From Isohypsibius dastychi (lineage: Eukaryota > Tardigrada > Eutardigrada > Parachela > Isohypsibiidae), in NCBI GenBank assembly GCA_034696485.1, contig JAQIWT010000197.1, forward strand, positions 1 to 29,061: 29,061 nucleotides of DNA, read 5' to 3'. The stretch's first letter is position 1. Every line of letters begins with the position of its first letter. The notes beneath the pieces were generated by a model. The model saw nothing but the letters and a program-made list of their open reading frames with translations, had not been told where the DNA came from and made no database searches. This document shows positions 19,982-29,061 of this stretch, one piece after another. A program made the position numbers and the translations under genes.

Positions 19982-22900
19982 ATGCCTTTGCTCAAAAACG
20001 GCAGCGCACGAGTCCTGGACCTTTATATGGCGAAGTGTTTCGAAGATCTCCAAGATATTGCTGCGAAGCCTCCAAAAACGGAAAAACAGACAGCAAGTCC
20101 AGCTGTTCTTGCTGAACGGTACACCTTTTCTTCATCCTCACTCGTTATGAACTTAAATTTATGTTTAATGTTCTGTTCACGTAGGCTTCTCAAGTCATTA
20201 AAAACGTTGGAGCAAGCGATGAACGCAGCCAGGCTGAATGATGATGAGGAACGCTATTATGTTCTTGCTTACCGATACTTCGAGACTTTCCGTGAACTTC
20301 GAAAGAAGGAACAGTTTCTTAAAGATAAGGTTAGTGGATTCAGTTTTTTATCAATACCTGATTCTCGAACGGATGTTTGGGATTTGGCCATCCTCGTGAA
20401 CACTATTTTCTACTGGATTTTTCGAAAATTCTTCGAGATTTCTTTCAGAATTTTCAGCTTTATAATATTTTTGTTTTGAAGATTTGGTTCGAAAGGCTGA
20501 CCAGCCTTGATAAAGTGGTGGAAGATCTGGAGCGATTGCAAAAGAGTCTTGAGAAAAGGTGACATTTTCCGCATTCATGTTCCCCACCGAAATGTTTTTC
20601 CCGTTGAACTAATTAATCGATCAGCTGGGCTTTTTTTGACATTTAAAATTTATCTGACTTCCAGATACGAAAAGCTGAGCACCCCAGCCGAGGTGACGTC
20701 AAATACGGTTATTCCTGGGAAGGATTTGCTCACGAAAGCGGATGGGGATTCCGGTCGCAGCTCATCCGGCTCGCATCATGCGAAAAACGGACGACCGGAA
20801 ACGACCGCTTCACGAAACGGATCCCATAGCGCACCTATGTGCTATATTTCGTCTTCCGATCTGAGCAACCTCCTCAAGAAGAGTTCCGGGTCTGTGTTGA
20901 TTATGGATTTGCGGGATAGCGCAGACTTTGATTCATCGCATATTATCTGCGAGAATATCATCAATATTCCATTCGACAGACTCGAAAAGTACGGTTTATT
21001 TTGCGCCATGATTTTCGGTTTCAAAATTTTGTTTTTTTTTTCAGGCCAGTTATAAAAAGCTCGGTCGATAAATGTTTGGACCAGGATGTTCCTGCGCTGG
21101 CGAAATGGAGGAATTCCTACAGTTTTGAAACGGTCGTCATTGTGAATGAACTTGGAAAAGAAGCCACTGCTGTTACTGATGTCGTGAATTTCATCTCGAT
21201 AATTACAGAGGTGAAGATATACTGGTTTTCAAAAATAAACTTCGGTTACACTTTCTTCTTGCTAAATTACTGAAAAGGTTATAAATATTGTAAAATGGAG
21301 TTTTCTTGATAAAATTGAAAATGAATTGAATTTCTTTGTAAATTAGAAAATTCGTCAAGGAAGTTTTATGATAGATTACAGAATAAAAATTGGAATTCCT
21401 TTCATAATATTTCAGTATTAAGATTTGTTTATTAAAAATTTGTGGAGATCGGAAATATATAAATACAGCATTCAAATAACAAGTGTGGTTTTTTGAAAAA
21501 TATGAATAACAACTTATATTTAATTTTGGTCCTTTCAGTATTCCACAAAGCCCTGCAAGAACGTGAGAATTCTAGACAGTGGATTCTATGACTTTTTCGA
21601 GCGTTATCCACAAATTGTCACCGACTCGCATTATGTGATTCCAAAAAACACCAGCAGTTCTACCGAGCTGGACCTTGATAGAATGGAACGGACCAACTTT
21701 CCCAGGAGTGTCAACCTTTTCCCGCCACCTCCTGCATCGTGTACTCGAAATGCGATCTTTCAAGAAATCAGCAGTATCTCTGCGAGACAAACCGGAGTTA
21801 TCTTCAGTGGATTTATTGAAGATTCCGAGGAATTATCTGAGCCGAAAAGCGCGGCTAGCGACCGAGTTTTGGACAATACTTTTGCACCGGAAACGAAATC
21901 TGATGTCAACTCGAAATCCATGCCCAGTATCAATCGAGCTCTGAAACCCATGCAGGCCCCAAAAAACCATCCGGAAGTGGAGAAGAAAGTGGAAATAAAT
22001 ATTGGACCAAAGGTGACCGTGACGAGGGGCTCCCAGTTGGATGATGAACCGGAAGTGCTTTCCAATGAAGTCGATGTCATAGTATTTAATGGCAGAGAGA
22101 AACTCCCCGAAAATCCAGTCTTTGATTTATCGGAGCCAGTTCCAGTGAAAGAAATGCTGGAACCGAAAAAGTCCAGACCGAATTCCGGGATTTTTGGAGG
22201 AGAAAGTAGACCGGAAGTCGTTCCATCAAAGACGAAGGATTTTCCAAGTATTCCTGGCATAACAAATTTGTTTTCAGGATTCTCACGTGTTTTTGTCTTT
22301 AGACGGGCCTGCGAATATAATTCCTCCTGTGACGAAACCAGTCCCAATCCCACCTAAACCAAGTCACACGCTTTCATCTCACAGTAATCATCCGGTTCCA
22401 GTTAAGGTCATACCAGATCCGAAGCAAAACATCGAAGATCGGAAGCCGGCCAGTTCCCGGGAAAATCTGCCACAGAATAACCTGCAGAAGCCATATCCTC
22501 CATTTCCGGTTGAAGTCAGGAAAGCTGATGAAAATCAACCACCTCTCCCGAATTCCACCGGGGTCCGGAATCCAAATATTATTCCAGCAGCCTCGCAAAA
22601 ACCACTTCCGGTCATCCCTATGGTTGACCGTGTGACCAAGCCAACACCGATTCCAGTTACTCTGCCCGATTATCCGCCCATTTCTGAATGGCAACCTTTC
22701 CAAGCAGGGAAAGTTGTGAGTTTTCTGAGTGCAGCGTGTTTTAAAAATTGTCTTTTATCGAAACCCTTAACGATTTCCATGATACCGAATCGATTAGTGA
22801 ATATATTTGGATTTTCAAAATTGGATTTTCAGTTTTACATTTTTATTAATTTTCTTAATTTCATTTGTTATATTTTAGGTATCGGGTTTGACGGGACTGG

Positions 22901-24484
22901 TGAATCTGGGGAACACTTGTTATATGAACGCGATGCTGCAGTGTCTGGCTTTCTCCGTACCGATTAGGAATTATTATCTGAGTAAATCCTATCGGAATGA
23001 CGTCAATCCTAGAAATCCCCGTGGCTCAAAAGGACTTGTATCTGTCTACATGGAGCAGCTGATGCAATTGATATGGAGTGGAGAATATAAATACATCGCT
23101 CCGAAATTCATGAAAAAAGTCCTGGCGTATCTTCACGAAATGTTTCGAGGGTGAGAAGGAAATTCTGAACTGCTTGATTCATTGCGAAACGGAATTAATA
23201 CCGCTTTGCGGAAGAAGTTTTTGTGAGCTTCATGTTTTAATATTAGTAGTCTTGGAGCCAGAGAAGAAACTGATTTACATCAATTTGTCTGACTAATTTT
23301 ACAAAAATAATCAAAATTAAAAATGAAAATTTGTTTTGTTGTTTCTTGAAAATGAAAATTTGTTTTTTTGGAGTTTTGAAATCACTCAATTGAAGTAAAT
23401 TAATTGTTGTGAATATTGATTTATTTCAACCGCATTCTAATGGATTAGTTTTGATTAGATAAACAAATTCTTTTTCTTTCAAACGTTGTGAAAAATTTAA
23501 AAAAGTTGTTAAAATGTGCTTTTTTTATTGTTTTCAGATCGGATCAACAGGATGCACATTCCGCCCTAGTGATATTTGTTGAATTTCTTCTGGAAGATAC
23601 CAACCGAGCCCGTCTATCCGATAAAAGTGATCAAGAACGTGGACTGGCCACCCGGATACAAAACAGTGAATCCATGAGCCCATCGGTTTTGGCGACGGAA
23701 ACATTGGATCGTCACAAGCTGATAACATTGTCCGTATTGGACAATTGTTTGGCATTTATGACGGAAAGCGTCATTGCTTGCTCGCACTGTCGGTATGAAT
23801 CATGCACATTTCATATGGATCAGATGCTGAATTTGTGGCTGGGAGATGGAAGAGGAAATTCCGCCATTGATCTGAGTGTAAGTTAGAAAAAGATCAATGG
23901 AGAGGAGTTATGTTTTTTGTCCTTCTTTCATTTTTTTAAAATTTTGTTTTCAATTTCGTTTTTCATTTTGTTGTTTTCATTTCTTTTTCATGTTTTTGAA
24001 GGATTTACTGAATACGTTGATGGAACCCAGTGGTCAAGATGCTGTGATCCAGGATTGGAAATGCCCGAAATGTCGGCAGAACCGGCGCGCATTTCAGCGT
24101 CATTTCTTCCACAGTACTCCCAAGCTCCTGATCGTCCTTCTCAAACGCTTCAAAGGGGACTGTATGACGAAAGATGAACGGGTGGTCAGTTTTCCTGAGG
24201 AAATTTCGGTGGAGGCGCACTGTCGGAATCGCGGCACAGGCAAAAGCAACTATCGAGTTTATGCTGTTTTGGATCATTATGGACGGCTGGACTCCGGGCA
24301 TTGTGAGTTTTGGAATTGTTTGTTGATTGCCGGAAATGAGAAGAGCTGATTTTTAGATACGGCAACGGTTCGACATCCGGAGACGCATGATTGGATAAAA
24401 TTCGACGATCAAACGGTGACGACGGGGATAAAATATATAGTTTCTGAGAAAGCTTATATTTTGTTTTATGAACGGTGTGATTGA
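19982..24484 (+). CDS. USP8: Ubiquitin carboxyl-terminal hydrolase 8 (USP8/UBPY) homologue, 11 exons, 1003 aa
   Basis: A cysteine protease that removes ubiquitin from cargo on endosomes. Exons: 19982-20118, 20185-20329, 20482-20558, 20665-20988, 21045-21210, 21539-22247, 22303-22715, 22879-23150, 23538-23877, 24002-24302, 24357-24484. All phases agree. Residues 1-120 match the USP8 dimerisation domain (NDDEERYYVLAYRYFETF). Residues about 179-307 are a rhodanese-like domain (VLIMDLRDSADFDSSHI) with no evident catalytic Cys, as in USP8. A proline-rich linker follows and includes PMVDRVTKP (625-633). The USP domain starts near 658, with catalytic Cys671 (NLGNTCYMN), His961 (LDSGHYTA) and Asp978 (IKFDD). 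Zinc-ribbon cysteines CSHC and CPKC are intact. The linker is shorter than in the 1118-residue human protein. The first in-frame ATG was used. Confidence 0.95.
22617..22643 (+). other. STAM/Hbp SH3-binding motif encoded in USP8 linker
   Basis: Encodes PMVDRVTKP, an exact match to the PX(V/I)(D/N)RXXKP motif by which mammalian USP8 binds the SH3 domain of STAM proteins. Here it lies 38 residues before the catalytic NLGNTC motif begins. Confidence 0.75.
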
Positions 24485-24994
24485 TGAAATCACTGAGTTT
24501 TTGCGTGATCTTAAAATGTGCGGGAATTTTCCCCGTTTTTAAAGTATTTATAAAAGTTTGTTTTTTAAAAGGAAGGTTTTGCTGTTTATTTTACACGATG
24601 ACCCATCAGAAGAAAAGCTCGTTCGTATTTTCATGGGGATAAAATATTTTCGGTGTCGTCGTGGCTAAGTCTGTTTTCGTTTCATTCTAATTTACCGGTA
24701 TGCATATAATTTATTATACATAAATACAACCTTACCAATATTAAATAGTACAGTATCCTTTAATAACCAGAAGGCGTAATACATACGTGATTTCGTCGTA
24801 AATTGATTGGAATGAGTTGCTTTCGTTGTCTAGTGGTAGTGGACAGATCGATCTCTCATATCGGTCCAGAATACCCGCTTCTGCGTTCTCAAACTTCAGC
24901 GTTTCTCTTTTTCTTCTGAATATCATTGTGCTGAATGTGAATGTATTCAATCTCAGATTTCGCACCTTTTGTTTTCCAATAGCCCTTTTCCGAA
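24485..24994. other. USP8 3' flank / GTF2H1 5' flank
   Basis: About 510 bases between two genes on the same strand. It is AT-rich after the USP8 stop, with no canonical AATAAA seen close by. A tRNA A-box-like string near 24829 was rejected. The distance argues against a tight operon. Confidence 0.5.
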
Positions 24995-27767
24995 ATGTTG
25001 AAAACAAATCGTCCGGGAACCAAAGGGGAGGATATTTTGTTGGTCGTCGAGCACGTGAAGCATAACAACCAGAAAGGATCGCTCTATGTCACATCGCAGA
25101 ATCTGGCTTTTCAAAGCACAGGAAAGGATACTTTTGGGCCAACATACCATTTCTCCGAGATAAAAAGTGAGTTTTCGTCCTAAACTTTTATTCCCGTCTT
25201 AAATATGGATCTCATTCCAGCCCAGAAAATCTCCGCCGAGGGCAAATCAAAAGTACAGCTCCAAATCGTTCTTCAGACAGATGTCAGTCATAACTTCCAT
25301 TTCATCAATCCAAAAGGCCAGCCGGATCAGCTGGTGGAAAGAAACAATGTCAAAGATATGCTACAACAGATGCTGCCGAAATTCAAGAAGAAGATCAGCA
25401 AGGAGCTCGAGGAGAAAAGCAGGTTTGTCGTTTTAATTCCGTTTGTTGTGGTTTTTTTTAATTCTAGGGATTGCGACATTTCTAATCTTCTCACGTTCTA
25501 GGGTACTTCAGACTGATAAAAGAATGCTCCAGTTATATGGTGATATTGTGACGACTGGAATAATGACAGCAGATGAGTTTTGGGCCAAGCATGCTGAGGT
25601 TGGCAGATCTCTTCCGATATTGAACCGGAAATGTACTTTTTACGATCTGTTTTTGATTTATAGCGATTAAAAGGTGAAGCAAACACCAGTCAAGAAGTCG
25701 GAATTTCGGCAGCGTTCTTGGCGGATATCACATCGCTTCAAGATGGGTGTAATACGGTCCGCTATAACTTGACACCGGAAGTGATCCAGTCTGTATTTAA
25801 AACGTATCCTGCAGGTATGTTGTCGAAAAGTTCGCGCTGTCTTGTTTTTGTGAAAGATTTCTCGAGGTGGAGGCATCACCACCGAAGTTTCTTCGACCTT
25901 TTTGGGCGGAAGTAATTGTGAGTGCTCGTGTTGTAGTCAAACGGAAACACGCTGAACTCGTTCCGGATACGCTGACGGAAAATGATTTCTGGACCAAATT
26001 TTTCCAGTCCCATTATTTTCACATGGGCCGTTCAGCTGATAAAAGCGCAACCAAGGACACCATTTTTGGCGACTATCCGGAACTGGATCCCAGAGGTATT
26101 TTTTTCTGGCCAGATAGGATAGAAGCGGAAGAGTGATCTGATCTAAATGCTTTATTTCTTTATGAATGAGCGTTCAAGGTGGCGAATGGAGGCTTTGTGT
26201 CACCACGTACTCGAAACAGCATATTCACCGTTTCTTTTCTTTCTGTGTTTGATCATCCGGTCGTCTGTTGTATAATGGTCTTTTTTTCAGATTCACTGGG
26301 AGCACTTCGGAGAGGACTTGATCCGTCAATAAACCTGAACGAATTCAAAGATTTCGGCGTCGAAGAGAATGAGGTGAATATAGATCTTCAGGGTTTCTTT
26401 AAATTCAGAGAGAATGGAATATTTTTGCTATTTAATTTGTGTCATGATAATCTTGGCGCTGATTTCGTGTATTTGTTTTTCTGAAGTTGGGTGTTTTCTC
26501 GAGTTGTCTCAAGAGTTCTTCTACCTAGAGTACAGCTCCTGCTTACGGTGTGTGGTCTTCCATTACCTTTTACCGTCCAATCTTTTAAGAATTTCAGCAA
26601 AGAAGTAGTTTGTTTTTTCAGGGCTTTGGAGTAGAAGGCTACAGTAACGCTACTGAAGATGCTGCATCTCAGAAACCAGCTGACCGGAAGCGACCCGCTA
26701 ACCTGACCAATGCTCAGCTAATTCAGAGGTTCAATCTCCATTCTTCGAGGATTCTCACCACAACGGAAAGTCGGCATAAACATCAAGCGAGTATTGGGTC
26801 GGAGGTGGCAAGCCAGGCGACTTCGCCTAGTGGGTCCGTTGTAGTTGAAGAACCGGAAGACATGGAATTGACGCGAGTGAGTTTCATCCTCTGATTTTTG
26901 GATTTGAATTCATCAAAAACATTTTCATTTGTTTTTTCTTATGTCCTTTTTTTCTAGCCACTTCCGGCGTCGGAATCTGAGCTGGATTTATTAAAGATGA
27001 GTGCTGGACCAAGCCGACTTCCATTGCGTCTAAAGAAAACAGATCGTTACCATCAAGCGCCGGCGAAACGGAAGCAGTCTGCGGTAGATCGCGGCCAGTC
27101 AGCGACAGCTGCTCAAGAATCTCTCATAACAGAATTGAACAATCTCCCCAAAAAGCGAAAAATTGTAAGTTTAGAAAAAAATATCTTCATGTCACATTGG
27201 CGCTTTGAATTCTGCATTCGCTTATTTCTGTGAAAATTTTTTTTGTCCCCCCCCCCCAAGGGGGGGGGGACCTTGTATCGCAACTCGCAAAAATTTGGTG
27301 TTAGGGCCACATTGAGATGTTCAAGAAAGTTCAAACTAGAAGTTCGAATGAAAAGAATCCATTCATCCTAGTTTTAACAAAGCGAAAAAGTAAAGTGTAG
27401 AAAACCCTTTCACAGCGAGACAATTGAAGTTTCAAACTTCATTCATAGTCGAATGGATGACCACTGAAAAGAATCAATTCATCGAACTTGTACCTTTCAG
27501 GCATCTACACTCACTTTACTCAAGTCTTTTGAATGGGACACCTTAGCCTTGTACAAGAAACTAGAAGTTAGAAGTCCGAATGAAAAGAACCTATTCATCG
27601 AACTTTTGCCTTTCATGCGCGTAAGTAGGTCAGGCCTTGCTTTGTCATTTCACTCATGCCCTGTGGGCATGTTAATAATCAACGCGCGCACTTTTGTCAT
27701 TTCACTCATGCCCTGTGGGCAGGTTAATAATCAACGCGCGCCTCCACTTTCAACTCTACAAGTTTAA
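24995..27767 (+). CDS. GTF2H1: TFIIH subunit p62 (GTF2H1) homologue, C-terminus uncertain
   Basis: Core subunit of TFIIH, acting in transcription initiation and nucleotide excision repair. Firm exons: 24995-25166, 25221-25422, 25502-25598, 25664-25814, 25937-26095, 26291-26373, 26622-26876, 26958-27164 (442 codons, all phases agree). The N-terminal PH-like domain includes [18 protein letters not shown] and LLQQ-type [15 protein letters not shown] repeat 1 has LQLYGDI...ADEFWAK (about 125-160) and BSD repeat 2 has [15 protein letters not shown] (about 190-240). Conserved [20 protein letters not shown] and RLKKTDRYH also match human p62 in order. A ninth exon, 27501-27620, fits phase 0 (ACCTTTCAG acceptor, GTAAGT donor). 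Read through, it would stop at 27767, giving 530 aa. Its sequence does not show the usual C-terminal LLRHFWSCFP-type region, so the end is unreliable. Confidence 0.9.
27247..27269. repeat. Poly-C / AA / poly-G palindrome
   Basis: Eleven C, then AA, then ten G: a near-perfect inverted repeat, in the intron after p62 exon 8. Confidence 0.9.
27325..27620 (+). repeat. Three short repeat copies at 116-bp spacing
   Basis: The motif GAAAAGAAnCnATTCATC starts at 27350, 27466 and 27582, exactly 116 bases apart. Similarity extends roughly 35-60 bases around each. Copies 1 and 3 share AACTAGAAGTT upstream; copies 2 and 3 share CGAACTT and CCTTTCA downstream. The proposed ninth p62 exon begins within copy 2 and ends within copy 3. 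Confidence 0.65.
27641..27742 (+). repeat. Tandem 52-bp direct repeat with hairpin
   Basis: Two units (starts 27641 and 27693) are nearly identical, with one mismatch over about 49 bases. Unit 1 contains the perfect hairpin CATGCCC-TGT-GGGCATG; in unit 2 the final T is G. A third partial trace, ATCAACGCGCG, recurs near 27818. Confidence 0.85.
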
Positions 27768-27773
27768 GTCAGA

Positions 27774-27790
27774 AATAAAGTTGCAATAAA
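27774..27790 (+). terminator. Two candidate polyadenylation signals
   Basis: AATAAA at 27774-27779 and 27785-27790, just after the last stop of the read-through p62 frame. They would end the p62 transcript here. Confidence 0.5.
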
Positions 27791-27920
27791 CCAATCGATC
27801 TATCTAATTTCAATTATCAACGCGCGTATTCAATAATTAACATGATGATACATGTATATGTGTGTTAAAAAAATTTGAAGAAATTGAAGAATCACATGAC
27901 ACGCTGATAAATTCTTTTGT

Positions 27921-28050
27921 AGTGTATAGTCATTTCGATTTTGACGTTTATTTTTCATCTCGTAAGATTTACAGCAACAAAATACTCTTTCACAAAAACT
28001 TCTTTTTAAATCGTTCACATCTTCAAAGTTTTAATAATTATCAATTAGCG
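27921..28050 (+). repeat. Degenerate dispersed repeat, copy 1
   Basis: Begins agtgtatagtcatttcgatt, continues TTGACGTTT, ACAGCAACAAAATA, TTCACAAAAACTT, and ends TAATTATCAATTAGCG. Confidence 0.7.
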
Positions 28051-28622
28051 TGATTTAATGGCGGTTAACATTGCAATTCACGCAAAACTGGACGTATTGC
28101 GAGTACCATACATCCGGCATATTCCGACGTGGTTGGAAAATCTGTCATGAGCATGCAGGGATACGAAATATTGTCAGAAGCAGCTCGAATATGCCGCGGT
28201 AGATGCTAAGCCTTGTTCATCGAACGTATACTATATTTCTCTGTATTCCCATCGGAATATAATACATTAACTGATTAAAAGTAACTAAATTGTAAAATTA
28301 ATGTAAGGGACAATTTTTCCAGATGCATCCAAATGCAATAAATCTTATAATAGCCGGAATGTGTTTTGTAGATTTCGTGATGCGTGCCAGGGAATGAAAC
28401 ACGCCTACCAAGTGAATAATTGGCATGCAAAATTTCATACCCGGTTTGCGAAGTGCCCAACGCAATTTATAATAGTTTTATTGGTAGTTTCGGTTCCGTA
28501 CTTTAAGCGATCAAAATTTCTAAACCGATTGTTGAATTCCTTCATGATTCGAGAACAATGGTTCGAAGCATGAGCGCCATCGCGTCCGCCGTGTGCTTGC
28601 ATAAGCAGATTCTGTGACTACG

Positions 28623-28742
28623 AGTGTATAGTCATTTCGATTTTGACGTTTTTTCCTCTCTTTAGATTTATATCAACAAAATATTTCTTCACAAAATCTT
28701 TTTTTTAAATAATTCAAATCACTATATAATTATTAATTAGGG
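28623..28742 (+). repeat. Degenerate dispersed repeat, copy 2
   Basis: Its start is identical to copy 1 for 28 bases or so, 702 bases downstream. It then follows the same order: GACGTTTTTTCC, ATATCAACAAAATA, TTCACAAAATCTT, TAATTATTAATTAGGG. Confidence 0.7.
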
Positions 28743-28748
28743 AATTAT

Positions 28749-28845
28749 GACGTTTTTTCCGTTCATGTTATAATATCACCCAGATAATCCGTCACAAAAT
28801 CTCCCTGTTTGAGAATCGCTAAATAATTAACAATTAGCGGATAAT
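28749..28845 (+). repeat. Degenerate dispersed repeat, copy 3
   Basis: Partial copy beginning GACGTTTTTTCC, with GTCACAAAATCT in the middle and ending TAATTAACAATTAGCGG. Confidence 0.55.
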
Positions 28846-28969
28846 CAATATTCATATACGGGTGATTGAACTTCCTCATGAATTAAACATAACGGTCTAA
28901 AGGATAAGCTTCTCTCCGGCCGTGGGCATATTGACGCAGATCCCGTAACTTTAATTGAGCAAAGTTATC

Positions 28970-29061
28970 TTGATTTTGAAGTTCTTTTTTTCCATGTATG
29001 AAAATCACCAAGGAACTACTCCACGAAATCTTCCTACTAAATTACACAAACCAAACACTTA
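28970..29061 (+). repeat. Degenerate dispersed repeat, copy 4 (runs off the window)
   Basis: Begins TTGATTTTGAAGTTCTTTTTTTCC and contains CCACGAAATCTT in the expected place. Truncated by the window end. Confidence 0.45.

Larger units (their letters stand above)
27791..29061. other. AT-rich repeat region, no supported gene
   Basis: No frame shows a family signature. The part from 27921 onward is largely composed of a degenerate repeated module, listed separately. Confidence 0.5.

Noticed and set aside
21760-22353. 197-codon minus-strand frame opposite the USP8 linker
   Set aside because: It mirrors the proline/serine-rich USP8 exon 6. No start or splice context and no family match.
24828-24900. 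tRNA-like string TCTAGTGGTAGTGG resembling a tRNA-Glu/Gly A box
   Set aside because: No matching B box (GGTTCGANNC) and no acceptor-stem pairing could be found downstream.
19982-27164. USP8 and GTF2H1 as one operon
   Set aside because: They are on the same strand but separated by about 510 bases, too far for a typical trans-spliced operon, and no spliced-leader sequence was seen.
27641-27742. Direct repeats that might suggest a CRISPR array
   Set aside because: Only two contiguous units without spacers, in an animal genome.

Overview
This window is nuclear DNA from a small invertebrate animal. The genes are split by spliceosomal GT-AG introns, many only 50-70 bases long and often ending in TTTCAG, TTCAG or TAG. 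An arginine kinase (the phosphagen kinase of arthropods, nematodes, tardigrades and other invertebrates) sits beside animal-type USP8 and TFIIH genes. A compact ecdysozoan such as a tardigrade or nematode fits best, but nothing seen here fixes the phylum. No bacterial operon, CRISPR array, rRNA or convincing tRNA was found.

Layout. Positions 1-7100 are gene-poor. They hold a possible 60-residue membrane protein (746-968), a likely small secreted protein (2254-2855 or 2937), a locally duplicated reading frame on the minus strand (about 4454-5037), a palindromic TTCGTAG-rich element (about 5060-5510), a frame broken by two stops (5695-6063) and a possible two-exon minus-strand gene (6495-7059). 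Positions 7060-13700 are about 6.6 kb in which I could not support any gene. From 13.7 kb the window is gene-dense: arginine kinase (minus, 8 exons), two tandem F-box-like paralogues (minus, 2 exons each), USP8 (plus, 11 exons) and the TFIIH p62 subunit GTF2H1 (plus, at least 9 exons). The last 1.3 kb is AT-rich and built of degenerate repeats.

How the parts relate. The three conserved genes are housekeeping genes of separate pathways: energy buffering, endosomal deubiquitination, and transcription/DNA repair. The F-box-like genes and USP8 both belong to ubiquitin biology, and F-box copy 2 and USP8 share a 435-bp divergent intergenic region, but a functional link is only an inference. The exon models for arginine kinase, USP8, p62 exons 1-8 and the F-box pair were checked by hand: intron phases agree at every junction and the joined proteins match family motifs.

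Points most worth a second look: the TTCGTAG foldback element, one copy of which lies in the last arginine kinase intron; a 180-bp tract with a single mismatch between the two F-box genes; the apparent loss of the normal p62 C-terminal region next to a poly-C/poly-G palindrome and short repeats; and the tandemly duplicated frame at 4.5-5.0 kb.
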